Origin: Erpobdella octoculata
Taxonomy: Eukaryota; Annelida; Clitellata; Hirudinida; Erpobdellidae
Direction: 5' to 3'
Assembly (NCBI GenBank): GCA_963978895.1
Contig: OZ022246.1
Coordinates: 6,152,432-6,216,431, forward strand
Length of the DNA: 64,000 nucleotides
Under the pieces are notes generated by a model. The model searched no databases, was not told the DNA's origin, and worked only from the letters and a program-made list of their open reading frames with translations. Shown in pieces: positions 26,701 to 36,699 of this stretch. The first letter of the stretch is position 1, and every line of letters starts with the position of its first letter. Made by a program: the position numbers and the translations under genes.

Positions 26701-29700
26701 AAAAGTTGTCAAAACTGAAAAATTTTATTGGGTCCTAATAGAACTCGGCCCGAGGATCACGAATCCGAGGTCCTTTTTGCTCTAGGACGCTCCGTTTCGG
26801 AGATACAGCGGTTTAAAGTTTTGAAAAATAAAAATTGTCAAAACTGAAAAATTGTATTGTGTTTCAATAGAACTCTGCCCGAGGATCACGAATCCGAGGT
26901 CCTTTTTGCTCTAGGACGCTTCGTTTAGGAGATACAGCGGTTTAAAGTTTTGAAAAATAAAAGTTGTCAAAACTGAAAAATTGTATTGGGTCCTAATAGA
27001 ACTCGGCCCGAGGATCACGAATCCGAGGTCCTTTTTGCTCTAGGACGCTCCGTTTCGGAGATACAGCGGTTTAAAGTTTTGAAAAATAAAAGTTGTCAAA
27101 ACTGAAAAATTGTATTGGGTTTCAATAGAACTCTGCCCGAGGATCACGAATCCGAGGTCCTTTTTGCTCTAGGACGCTCCGTTTCGGAGATACAGCGGTT
27201 TAAAGTTTTGAAAAATAAAAGTTGTCAAAACTGAAAAATTGTATTGGGTTTCAATAGAACTCTGCCCGAGGATCACGAATCCGAGGTCCTTTTTGCTCTA
27301 GGACGCTCCGTTTCGGAGATACAGCGGTTTAAAGTCTTGAAAAATAAAAGTTGTCAAAACTGAAAAATTTTATTGGGTGCTAATAGAACTCGGCCCGAGG
27401 ATCACGAATCCGAGGTCCTTTTTGCTCTAGGACGCTCCGTTTCGGAGATACAGCGGTTTAAAGTTTTGAAAAATAAAAGTTGTCAAAACTGAAAAATTGT
27501 TCTACATCCTAATAGAACTCGGCCCGAGGATCACGAATCCGAGGTCCTTTTTGCTCTAGGACACTCCGTTTCGGAGATACAGCGGTTTAAAGTTTTGAAA
27601 AATAAAAGTTGTCAGAACTGCTCTTTTTGCTCTAGGACGCTCCGTTTCGGAGATACAGCGGTTTAAAGTTTTGAAAAATAAAAGTTGTCAAAACTGAAAA
27701 ATTTTATTGGGTCCTAATAGAACTCGGCCCGAGGATCACGAATCCGAGGTCCTTTTTGCTCTAGGACGCTCCGTTTCGGAGATACAGCGGTTTAAAGTTT
27801 TGAAAAATAAAAGTTGTCAAAACTGAAAAATTGTTCTACATCCTAATAGAACTCGGCCCGAGGATCACGAATCCGAGGTCCTTTTTGCTCTAGGACGCTT
27901 CGTTTAGGAGATACAGCGGTTTAAAGTTTTGAAAAATAAAAGTTGTCAAAACTGAAAAATTGTATTGGGTCCTAATAGAACTCGGCCCGAGGATCACGAA
28001 TCCGAGGTCCTTTTTGCTCTAGGACGCTCCGTTTCGGAGATACAGCGGTTTAAAGTTTTGAAAAATAAAAGTTGTCAAAACTGAAAAATTGTATTGGGTT
28101 TCAATAGAACTCTGCCCGATGATCACGAATCCGAGGTCCTTTTTGCTCTAGGACGCTTCGTTTAGGAGATACAGCGGTTTAAAGTTTTGAAAAATAAAAG
28201 TTGTCAAAACTGAAAAATTGTATTGGGTCCTAATAGAACTCGGCCCGAGGATCACGAATCCGAGGTCCTTTTTGCTCTAGGACGCTCCGTTTCGGAGATA
28301 CAGCGGTTTAAAGTTTTGAAAAATAAAAGTTGTCAAAACTGAAAAATTGTATTGGGTTTCAATAGAACTCTGCCCGAGGATCACGAATCCGAGGTCCTTT
28401 TTGCTCTAGGACACTCCGTTTCGGAGATACAGCGGTTTAAAGTTTTGAAAAATAAAAGTTGTCAAAACTGAAAAATTTTATTGGGTGCTAATAGAAATCG
28501 GCCCGAGGATCACGAATCCGAGGTCCTTTTTGCTCTAGGACGCTCCGTTTCGGAGATACAGCGGTTTAAAGTTTTGAAAAATAAAAGTTGTCAAAACTGA
28601 AAAATTGTTCTACATCCTAATAGAACTCGGCCCGAGGATCACGAATCCGAGGTCCTTTTTGCTCTAGGACACTCCGTTTCGGAGATACAGCGGTTTAAAG
28701 TTTTGAAAAATGAAAGTTGTCAGAACTGCTCTTTTTGATCACGAATCCGAGGTCCTTTTTGCTCTAGGACGCTTCGTTTAGGAGATACAGCGGTTTAAAG
28801 TTTTGAAAAATAAAAGTTGTCAAAACTGAAAAATTGTATTGGGTCCTTATAGAACTCGGCCCGAGGATCACGAATCCGAGGTCCTTTTTGCTCTAGGACG
28901 CTCCGTTTCGGAGATACAACGGTTTAAAGTTTTGAAAAATAAAAGTTGTCAAAACTGAAAAATTGTATTGGGTTTCAATAGAACTCTGCCCGAGGATCAC
29001 GAATCCGAGGTCCTTTTTGCTCTAGGACGCTCCGTTTCGGAGATACAGCGGTTTAAAGTTTTGAAAAATAAAAGTTGTCAAAACTGAAAAATTGTATTGG
29101 GTTTCAATAGAACTCTGCCCGAGGATCACGAATCCGAGGTCCTTTTTGCTCTAGGATGCTCCGTTTCGGAGATACAGCGTTTTAAAGTTTTGAAAAATAA
29201 AAGTTGTCAAAACTGAAAAATTGTATTGGGTCCTAATAGAACTCGGCCCGAGGATCACGAATCCGAGGTCCTTTTTGCTCTAGGACGCTCCGTTTCGGAG
29301 ATACAGCGTATTAAAGTTTTGAAAAATAAAAGTTGTCAAAACTGAAAAATTGTATTGGGTCCTAATAGAACTCGGCCCGAGGATCACGAATCCGAGGTCC
29401 TTTTTGCTCTAGGACGCTCCGTTTCGGAGATACAGCGTATTAAAGTTTTGAAAAATAAAAGTTGTCAAAACTGAAAAATTGTTTTAGATCCTAATAGAAC
29501 TCGGCCCGAGGATCACGAATCCGAGGTCCTTTTTGCTCTAGGACACTCCGTTTCGGAGATACAGCGGTTTAAAGTTTTGAAAAATAAAAGTTGTCAAAAC
29601 TGAAAAATTGTTCTACATCCTAATAGAACTCGGCCCGAGGATCACGAATCCGAGGTCCTTTTTGCTCTAGGACACTCCGTTTCGGAGATACAGCGGTTTA

Positions 29701-29760
29701 AAGTTTTGAAAAATAAAAGTTGTCAGAACTGCTCTTTTTGCTCTAGGACGCTCCGTTTCG
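20750..29760. repeat. Right-hand satellite domain with duplicated blocks and truncated monomers
   Basis: This end of the array is enriched in variants with TTTAGGAAATAC or CGCTTCGTTTAGGAG. A 16-monomer (2,064 bp) duplication is marked by the private variant CCAAGGTCC at 22,561 and 24,625, and by CGTATTAAAG at 23,121 and 25,185. Internally truncated monomers carry the junction GTCAGAACTGCTCTTTTTG at about 20,994, 26,641, 27,620, 28,728 and 29,731; the copies at 26,641 and 27,620 are 979 bp apart. A block with five private variants (20,761 to at least 21,188) recurs 7,734 bp away at 28,495 to 28,922. Confidence 0.85.
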
Positions 29761-29957
29761 GAGATACAGCGGTTTAAAGTTTTGAAAAATGAAAGTTGTC
29801 GAAACTGAAAAATTGTATTGGGTTTCAATAGAACTCTGCCCGATGATCACGAATCCGAGGTCTTTTTTGCTCTAGGACGCTCCGTTTCGGAGATACAGCG
29901 TTTTAAAGTTTTGAAAAATAAAAGTTGTCAAAACTGAAAAATTGTATTGGGTCCTTA

Positions 29958-30000
29958 TAGAACTCGGCCCGAGGATCACGAATCCTCGGGCCGAGTTCTA
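29958..30000. repeat. Inverted fold-back junction at the right end of the satellite array
   Basis: The last monomer ends in a perfect 17-bp inverted repeat: 29,958-29,974 (TAGAACTCGGCCCGAGG) pairs with 29,984-30,000 across a 9-base loop. Imperfect pairing extends about seven more bases outward. The right arm is therefore a short piece of satellite in the opposite orientation. It marks exactly where the array stops and different sequence starts. It could come from fold-back replication or break repair at the array edge, or be the end of an inserted element. Confidence 0.85.
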
Positions 30001-30003
30001 TTA

Positions 30004-30100
30004 GGATGCTTTCCCGCTCACGTTTGCTCTCCCATTCCCGCTCACGCTTGCTTTTCCGTTCCCGCTCGCTATCCGTTCCGGGTCGCTTTCCCGTTTCTAT
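30004..30100. repeat. Inverted (minus-oriented) segment of the 18-bp minisatellite
   Basis: The sequence is built from CCCGCTCACGCTTGCTTTT-like units. It is the reverse complement of the diverged left part of the minisatellite at about 30,200-30,300. The two inverted segments flank about 100 bp of AT-rich sequence that includes a short TA run near 30,130. Together they form a fold-back arrangement. No gene is supported here. Confidence 0.7.
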
Positions 30101-30196
30101 AATAGACAAACTAACCCACAAACATTCATATATATATATATATAGTCTTAGCAAATCTATTTTACGTTTTATAGGCTAACAGAAGTTATGAAAGAA

Positions 30197-30640
30197 TGGA
30201 AAAGAAAAAATGAGCGTGAACGGGAGAGCAACCGTGACCGGGAATGGGAGAGCAAGCATGACCGGGAACGGGAGAGCAAGCGTGAGCGGGAACGGGAAAG
30301 CGACCGGGAACGGGAAAGCGACCGGGAACGGGAAAGCGACCGGGAACGGGAAAGCGACCGGGAACGGAAAAGCCACCGGGAACGGGAAAGCGACCGGGAA
30401 CGGGAAAGCGACCGGGAACGGGAAAGCGACCGGGAACGCGGAAAGCGACCGGGAACGTGGAAAGCGACCGGGAACGCGGAAAGCGACTGGAATCGGGAGA
30501 GCAAGCTTGGAAGGAAACGCGAGCAAGAGAGAAAATCGATAACAAAACTTCTGAGCGGGAAAGCGACCGGGAGCTGGAAAACGACCGAGAGCGGAAAAGC
30601 GACCGGGAACGCGACGAAAACGGGAAAGTGGAGAAGGAAA
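30197..30640. repeat. 18-bp GC-rich minisatellite
   Basis: Tandem units of CGGGAACGGGAAAGCGAC are nearly perfect from about 30,285 to 30,440 and diverged on both sides. Because 18 is divisible by three and the unit has no stop, several overlapping frames stay open and read as Arg/Glu/Ser- or Ser/Arg/Phe/Pro-rich strings. I do not treat these as genes. The array sits between an inverted copy (30,004-30,100) and a Helitron-like 3' end, so it may be the internal repeat of a non-autonomous element. Confidence 0.85.
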
Positions 30641-30680
30641 CGGGAGCGAGAGGGACAAACATTAGAAAAACCTCTAAAAA

Positions 30681-30709
30681 CCCCGGGCAACGCCGGGTAA
30701 CCCCGCTAG
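30681..30709 (+). mobile_element. Helitron-like 3' terminus
   Basis: A GC-rich hairpin (CCCGG-GCAACG-CCGGG, 30,682-30,697) is followed nine bases later by CTAG and then T. This matches the Helitron 3' end rule: a short hairpin, about ten bases, CTRR, and insertion before T. A TC-starting 5' end is possible near 30,093 (TCTATAATAGACAAAC), which would give a non-autonomous element of about 0.6 kb containing the minisatellite. The 5' end is weakly supported, and no Rep/helicase gene is present. Confidence 0.5.
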
Positions 30710-30710
30710 T

Positions 30711-31404
30711 TTACAATAAAATCAACAAAACAAAACAATAAAAATAAAGCAAAAAAATAATATAAAACACAAAAATCAGCATGTCAGGAAAAATGAAATA
30801 ATTTCTCTCTGATCATCAATTTGGATAGGATTTCGCAAACAGAAATGTCTTTAGCTCGGCCTTGAATAAACTATATTTATAGAACTCGGCTCGAGGATCA
30901 CGAATCCGAGGTCCTTTTTGCTAGGGGTCCTAGAGACTTCCACGAAAAAGAAGTGATAACGATAACACGTGAACAGTATGAGTACTCCAGTATTCAGTAT
31001 TAGCTAACAGCCACGCTATTTGTTATTATTATAAATCCTACTTCACCATAGTGCCTCTCAGCGCCATGCGAACTCTGCAACGCAGCATCCTCTCTCATAT
31101 TCTCATCTCACTTTCCCATGTGCTAACAGGCTAGATGGAGGTTTATAGGTGGAAGTTGAAGTGAGATATTAAAATGAGACACTACGCACTACACCGAGTA
31201 GTTTGTAAATTCGAAATTATGCCGACTTGATATGATTTCTCAATTAGGATAACGTGTGTTTTTTTACTTACTTTATATACTAGTTTATGTATAATAAGTT
31301 CAGTACTATACGTTACTGATACTAATATAAATTTAAAAGTTATTGGTGAACTTTTTTAAGAAACTGCACGATTTTCTTAGTTTCGATTTTAATTAAAAGA
31401 GAGA
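30711..31404. other. Intergenic region upstream of the CHPF-like gene, with a stray satellite fragment
   Basis: There is no gene in this stretch. At 30,880-30,922 lies an isolated 43-bp piece of the satellite monomer (TAGAACTCGGCTCGAGG and the following core), about 0.9 kb outside the array and in the same orientation. The rest is AT-rich and probably contains the promoter and 5' UTR of the CHPF-like gene. I see no convincing TATA box or other clear promoter motif. Confidence 0.6.
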
Positions 31405-34400
31405 ATGAAAATGACGAAAATGACTGTTATGAAGCAATTACACAGCTTAGTTTTATCAAGACCGATTATGCTTATCCTTATGGGATTGAGTCTTGGATTT
31501 TCACTAAATATGTTATTGTCATCTATCCTGAACAATCATTGCTCTAATTTTTCCAAAGAGAACATGATTAAACAGAACAAAAACAGATTCACAGAAGATA
31601 ACTTTGAACTACATTATAAAAGTAAAAGTGAAATAGAAAATGAATCACTTTTGACAAAAGATATTAAAAAACAAAAAGTTATGAGACCCAGATTTTTAAG
31701 CACAGAATTAGGACTAAAGGAAAAACTTTTTGTTTCTGTTATTACTTCACCAGAAACCTTTCAAACGCTTGGTTCTGCAATTAACAGGACCATGAATCTT
31801 CAAGAATCACAGTTGAAAATTGTTTTTTTCATGAATGGAGAATCTGAAAAGCTGCCTACAACTGACCTCTCATTGGTCGCATTTTCAGAAAAAAAGAAGC
31901 ATTTGTTGGTCTTCCGCACACTCAAATATTTAACCGAACATCACGTACAAGATTACAATTGGTTTTATATTTATCCTGATAAAACAATGGTTAACCGAGA
32001 AAAATTAGAAAAGCTTATTGACAGTATTTCAGTTGGAGAAAACCTGCTAATTGGAACTCGGTTAAAGCATGGAAAAGAAATGTGTGATTTTGATGCTGGA
32101 ATCTTAGTTTCTCAGGTTTATTTAAACTTATATCATTATCAAAAATTACTTACACAATCGCTGATGAGGAAAAAAAATTATTTAAAAACGAACTTATTGT
32201 TGTGAAAAACAAAAAAAGCATAAATTGTTTTTTGTCTCGTGAGAATTGTAAGAAATAAAGGGTAAAAGTTGACTAAAAAGAATAACACACTAAATAAATG
32301 ACACTTTATTTATACGTCTTGTGTGATATGCTAGAAAGATCATAAATTTAGCACAGTGGAATTTTACATGCAATGTCTTTTTTTAAATAGTTCACACTCT
32401 TTTAAATCAAGTTCTTTTAGGCTGAAATAGCAGTAGGTGGGAAATATATGTAGATCCTAATTTGATCTGTATGTCTCCTTTTTCCTACCTTTTTCCAGGA
32501 TTAGAACTATTAAAACTTTATATATATATATATGCACACTGGCCGGGTTATCCGGCATTGCCCGGGTTGTCAAGGGGTTTCTTTCTCTCTTTCTTCATCT
32601 CTTTCCTTCCTTTTTTTACACACTTTTATTTAACATGACTTCTCTGTCTGTCTGTCTGTCGTCAAATTTTGCAATCGATTCTAAACTAATCGAGCTAAAA
32701 TTTTAAATAAAGGCTTTCTCCTCATGACAATGCATTCTATTAAAGTTTGAACATTAAAAAAAAATTTAATTAAAAATAATAATCATCTATGTTTTAAACA
32801 AAAACAAATCAAATACAATTAAATAAATGTTTATATATATAAATTCCAAAAAATTTTATTAAAAAAATTTTTTGCAATAAATGAAATGCCGGCAAATTCA
32901 TAAATATAACCGATTTGTTAAAAAACCTGTTTTTTTACGTTTTACTTGTTTTCTTTTTCTTTCTCTCTTTCTTTTTTCTTTTTCTATTTTTTTCTCATTC
33001 TTCCCCCTTCTCCATATTAATTTCTTTTTGGAAATGGGGTTGGTGTTTCTCCTTCCCAGTCCGGGCGGCTGCAACCTATGTGGGTGTTTTGCCCATAAAA
33101 TAATAGCAGATTTGTTAGGAATTGCTTAAGACCCTCTTTAAGCTTTTTTACTCAAGTTAAGTTTTAATTTGGTTTTGCAATAACCCTCTATTATTAACAA
33201 GAAAGCATTTCAACTAATGAGTCACAAAAGTGAAACATGTTCGTACATAGGCACTGTTGGCTTGGGATAAGGTTTTTGGCCATAAAAGCGAGTACTGAAT
33301 TAGACTACTGCACGGACCGGGTCGTGATTTCAAGGTCTTCAAACAGAAGGTCGGGCCGAGATTTTTTGCCAAGTATAGGGAATTTAGGCCTGTAAAAACA
33401 GACTGGACTTGGCCCAAATTAAATGGGCTGGGCCTGAAATTTTATCCTATGAAACGGGTTGATCCACAAAAATTTGGCCTGTACAGTACTCTAGTACAGG
33501 GATGTCAACCCATGTGATCAATGCAGCCCTCAAAGGACCTTGAGTTTCACATGCCTGCTCTAGTATGTATGTATGCATGTGTGTGTGTATTAGATAGTCT
33601 ACTGTGTATGTGTATTTAAATCAATTTTTTTTCACAACAGGGTGTCCTGATTCACCTTTCACAGCATCTTGATTTTTGCATAGAAAATGCTTTTTTCGAA
33701 AAACCCTATGCAGATAATTTAGATTCTTGTTTGTACCATTCATTGATGCCTCTTAACATTTCCTGTACGGAACACACACAGGTAACTTGTACGATATTAA
33801 ATAGTAAAATAGTTTGATTTGATGTTTGTTATATTTACTTATTTTTAGAGCCAGACATATACATCTATCAAGAGTTCCTTTAATAATGTTGACATTTTGC
33901 ATGATCTACATCTGGAATTCAATTCATACATAAGCTTTAGTCATATTACTTCCGATCTTCAGATGTACAAATTATATCGGTGAGATTAGCCTTTGTTTTA
34001 TCCATTTTTGTATGTGTTATATTTGTCGTAAATTACAGAAAACTGTCAGAAAACAGCAAATTATTATATCAGAAGGAACTTCATGAAATAGAAAAAAACA
34101 CTTATGAAATCCTACAATTTACACACCAGAAAAATTTGTCATTAGCTTGGCCTCTGGGTATATTATAATATATTTCATAAAACTTTAGTTTTTTTTTACA
34201 ATTATCGAGGTTTTATTATAATGATGAAATTTCAAATCTAGAGTTTGTTAAATATGTTCGTATATGTGCTTTTAGGCAGTGAAGAACCTAGCCTAGCTAC
34301 AAGTAGGTTTGATGTCATACGCTGGCACTATTTTGACAGCCTAATGATATTTCATGACAGGTTTGAGGAAAACTTTAAAATTCTGAAAGGTAAACTTTAA

Positions 34401-35577
34401 CCTGTTTCCATTATATTTTACTTTATTTAAGTAATAATCTTATCAATAATATTTTTCAGGCTCTGACAAAATAGATGTTCATGACATTCTAAAAGAAGCT
34501 ATGCTAATTGTTAACAAAAATGAGAAAATACCTCTAACTTTGGAAAAGCTTGTCAACGGATATCGTAGATTTGATTCCTCCAGGGGTGCTGAATATGTGC
34601 TTGACTTACTTCTTAATAAATCTGTTGCAGGAAAACAATCTTTAGTCTTAAAAAGAGTTCATTTGGTTAGACTTTTAGGCCATGCAGAAGTTGTTCCTTT
34701 ACCTTATGTGACAGAGAACACTAGAGTCAATCTTGTTTTGACTGTGACGCCAGACATAGGAAATGATGTTTTGAGCTTCATAGATTCATTTTCTCGAACT
34801 TGCATTGAATCAGGTGACAATTCTTATCTGCTAATAGTGTTTGTTTATGAAACTGCCCAGCAACAATTAAATGACATTTATGCTGTTGTCAAGTCAACCG
34901 CTTCCTTCTATGAAAATAAACATCATAATGAGGGCAGAGTTGCATGGACTTTTGTTGAAAGGACTCAAACAAATCATCTCATTTTGACAGTTATGGATGC
35001 TGTTGCTAAAAAGATTCCAAAAGATTCTATTGTATTGACATGTACCATAGGTATGCAATTGAAAACTGATTTTTTGAATCGTGTCAGAATGAATACCATA
35101 GAGGGATGGCAAACTTATTTCCCGATTGGATACTGGTCATACAAGCCCAACCTTGTTTACGATAAGCCGCCGTACCCATCCTCGATTTTGATCAATCAGA
35201 AGTCTGGTCATTTTGCTGCAGATCACTATGATCATGCCAGTTTTTATTTAACAGATTATCTATATAGTCAAACACAAATGCTCAGTGTTGGAGCAGAGCA
35301 GAGTTTTGTTAGCTTATATGAAATGTTTTTGAAGTTTCATTCCATTAATGTCTTCAGGGCTGTTGATCCAGCTCTGCGCCTGGAATTTCAATCCATAAAT
35401 TGCTCAAGCTCAGATGACATCTGTCTTCATGTGAAGCTACGAAGCTTAGCCAGCCGTTCTCAACTAGCAATGCTGCTTTTTGAGCATCAACAAAAACTTG
35501 ACCAGTCTCAATTACATGTTATGCATCAGCAGCAGGGAGAAAATGTTCTTCAAATGAAACCCGATATGCTCAAGTAA
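31405..35577 (+). CDS. CHPF: Chondroitin polymerizing factor-like protein, six exons, 777 aa
   Basis: Exons: 31,405-32,115; 33,641-33,781; 33,849-33,979; 34,039-34,157; 34,276-34,389; 34,460-35,577. All introns are GT-AG, the phases agree (0, 0, 2, 1, 1), and the joined frame is 777 codons plus stop, against about 775 in human CHPF. The protein is type II: a short cytoplasmic tail, a membrane anchor at about residues 19-40, a stem, a beta-3-glycosyltransferase-like domain (about 95-330) and a GT7-like C-terminal domain (about 430-750). Family landmarks are RPRFLSTELGL, LVNGYRRFD, PYVTE, GWQTYFP and SQLAMLLFE. CHPF acts in the Golgi and lets chondroitin synthase build long chains. The DxD sites are absent: YPDKT (190-194) stands where ChSy1 has an Asp triplet, and CTIG (600-603) where it has DVD. 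This fits a chaperone-like, non-catalytic partner. CHPF2 is the main alternative name. Confidence 0.93.
32535..32570 (-). mobile_element. Degenerate Helitron-like 3' end, minus orientation
   Basis: Read on the minus strand this is CCCGGGCAATGCCGGATAAC followed by CCGGCCAGT. It is clearly related to the + strand end at 30,681-30,709: hairpin, spacer, then CCAG where CTAG is expected. A shorter match, ACACACTGGCCGG, occurs at about 35,962-35,976. The terminal tetranucleotide has decayed, so the call is tentative. Confidence 0.4.
33497..33557. mobile_element. 61-bp hAT-like MITE with 8-bp target duplication
   Basis: The element begins CAGGGATGTCAACCC and its other end, reverse-complemented, begins CAGGCATGTGAAACTC, so the termini are imperfect inverted repeats. 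It is flanked on both sides by the perfect 8-bp direct repeat CTCTAGTA (33,489-33,496 and 33,558-33,565). An 8-bp duplication and CAGG-type ends are hAT hallmarks. At 61 bp it is an extreme internal-deletion derivative and has no coding capacity. It sits in intron 1 of the CHPF-like gene. Confidence 0.75.
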
Positions 35578-35768
35578 AGTTCCTTATTCTGCTCTGTTTG
35601 GTTAAGCCTATTTTTTTACAGTTTCAAATACAACTGCTTGTCTTCAAAAGTGTTAAATGGGAACAATTCTATAGGTACTCAGCACATCTGGCACATATTT
35701 TATTAAAGGGAGAGACCGCTTTTTTTTTTCATTGGCTGCATTCATGCTGTTAATTGACTTTATTTTAA

Positions 35769-35774
35769 AATAAA
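35769..35774 (+). promoter_or_regulatory. Possible polyadenylation signal of the CHPF-like gene
   Basis: AATAAA occurs 192 bases after the stop codon in an AT-rich context. It is the first canonical hexamer I see downstream of the gene, but nothing confirms it is used. Confidence 0.4.
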
Positions 35775-36370
35775 ATTTCACATTTTTTTCGTAATATTTT
35801 GTCTCATAATATACTATACATATTTATGCTGATCACTGACTGACTCACTCACTCACCTAAATACTACGCCACTGAAAATAGCGTTTAGCATAAGAATGCT
35901 TAACAGTAAAGATACGAAAGTGACTAAGAGAGGAAGATCGAAGACCAGACTTAAGGTGCGTGCGTACACACTGGCCGGTTTTTTTCACCCATCTCTATTC
36001 GCCTAAACTGTTGCATAGATCATGACACACTTTGCCAGTTTTCTTGGTAAACAACTGAGTTACGTGAACGAAAGCCCAAATATAACTTAAAACGTATTAT
36101 AATTTGAGAAAAAGCGGCGGCAGGTAGTGTCTAAACTACTATTTATGAATTTGAATTTGTTTATTACCAGAACCAAAAATATAAAAAACGTCTATAGAAT
36201 CTAGTAATAAAAAATTAATAAGTCTGAAAGTTATATTTTTGATGAAGAGGCTCCTCTATAGTCTATACTAACAGAAAGCGAAAACCCGAAAATGAGAAAA
36301 CTTGATACCCGAACCCGAAGAGGTACATGAAGTTAGCCAGGGACGTAAATTGGGGGGGGGGGGCATTTGC
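35775..36370. other. Intergenic, repeat-derived, no gene
   Basis: This stretch holds a short CTGACTGACTCACTCACTCAC run near 35,845, a transposon-like GCGTACACACTGGCCGG motif at about 35,960, and a G-run (GACGTAAATTGGGGGGG) at about 36,343-36,363. The last resembles decayed ends of DNA-transposon repeats common in marine invertebrates. No open frame here looks like a gene. Confidence 0.5.
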
Positions 36371-36630
36371 CCCCTCCCCCTGATTTTCAAAATTTGAATT
36401 TTTTTACCTAGAGTTTACTATATATTTATTTAATTTTAACTTTACTTAACCTAGTGATGATGCAATGCGTATTGGAATCCTTCCGGCGTGTATAGACAAT
36501 TCGCCCCCCCCCATTGATTTCCAAAATTAAATTTTTTTTTTACTTAGAGTTTACTATATAATATGTTAATTTTAACCCGTGATGATTCAATGCGTATTGG
36601 AATTCTTTTTGCGTGTGTAGACAATTTTAT
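36371..36630. repeat. Diverged tandem duplication, two units of about 130 bp
   Basis: Unit 1 (about 36,371-36,503) and unit 2 (about 36,504-36,630) share, in the same order, a C-run, GATTT(T/C)CAAAATT, TTTTTTTAC, AGAGTTTACTATATA, TTAATTTTAAC, GTGATGATNCAATGCGTATT, GGAAT and a GCGTGTNTAGACAATT tail. They differ by several small indels. It is non-coding and of unknown origin. Confidence 0.75.
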
Positions 36631-36699
36631 ATCTTAGCTCGATGCTAGATTTACCAATAACTGCAGAGTAATAATTTGTGTATCAGTGTTGGTCCAAAG

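Larger units (their letters stand above)
1..29983. repeat. 129-bp satellite array (about 230 monomers)
   Basis: A head-to-tail array of a 129-bp monomer fills the first 30 kb and is cut by the left window edge. Monomer starts (CCGAGGATCACGAATCCGAGG is 21 bases; the first six recur directly after nine bases) fall at 1, 130, 259 and so on. Each monomer has a GC-richer half with conserved CpGs and an AT-rich half. Three short dyads lie in it: GTCC/GGAC, CTCCG-TTT-CGGAG, and AGTTTTG/CAAAACT separated by 17 bases. Variation is concentrated in a few sites: TTGGGTTTCAAT versus TTGGGTCCTAAT versus TTTTACATCCTAAT, GCGG versus GCGT, and TTCGGAGATAC versus TTTAGGAAATAC. Stops interrupt all frames, so it is not coding. 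Long higher-order arrays of this kind are typical of heterochromatin or pericentromeric DNA, but the chromosomal location is inference. Confidence 0.97.
32116..33640 (+). other. Intron 1 of the CHPF-like gene, filled with repeats
   Basis: This 1.5-kb intron is far longer than the other four (59-118 bp). It contains a TA run (about 32,519-32,533), a degenerate Helitron-like end in minus orientation (32,535-32,570, GCCGGGTTATCCGGCATTGCCCGGG region), CT-rich and (CTGT)n tracts around 32,580-32,660, a segment near 33,070-33,160 that resembles 60,850-60,955, a GGCC-rich hAT-like stretch (about 33,290-33,480), and a small hAT-type MITE. Short open frames inside the intron are low-complexity and not genes. 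Confidence 0.75.

Noticed and set aside
1..29983. Hammerhead ribozyme core in the satellite (CTGAGGA or CTGATGA, then GAA)
   Set aside because: Only some monomers have CTGANGA, the four bases in between cannot form stem II, and the position after GAA is T rather than A. The resemblance is too weak.
1..29983. CRISPR-like array
   Set aside because: The monomers are contiguous 129-bp repeats with no unique spacers, and the genome is eukaryotic.
30188..30700. Long overlapping open frames rich in Arg/Glu/Ser (and Ser/Arg/Phe/Pro on the other strand)
   Set aside because: They are produced by an 18-bp minisatellite without stops; several frames on both strands are open at once and no splice or start context supports a gene.
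33214..33417. 67-codon minus-strand open frame in CHPF intron 1
   Set aside because: It lies in a GGCC-rich transposon-like segment, has no domain, and is antisense within an intron.
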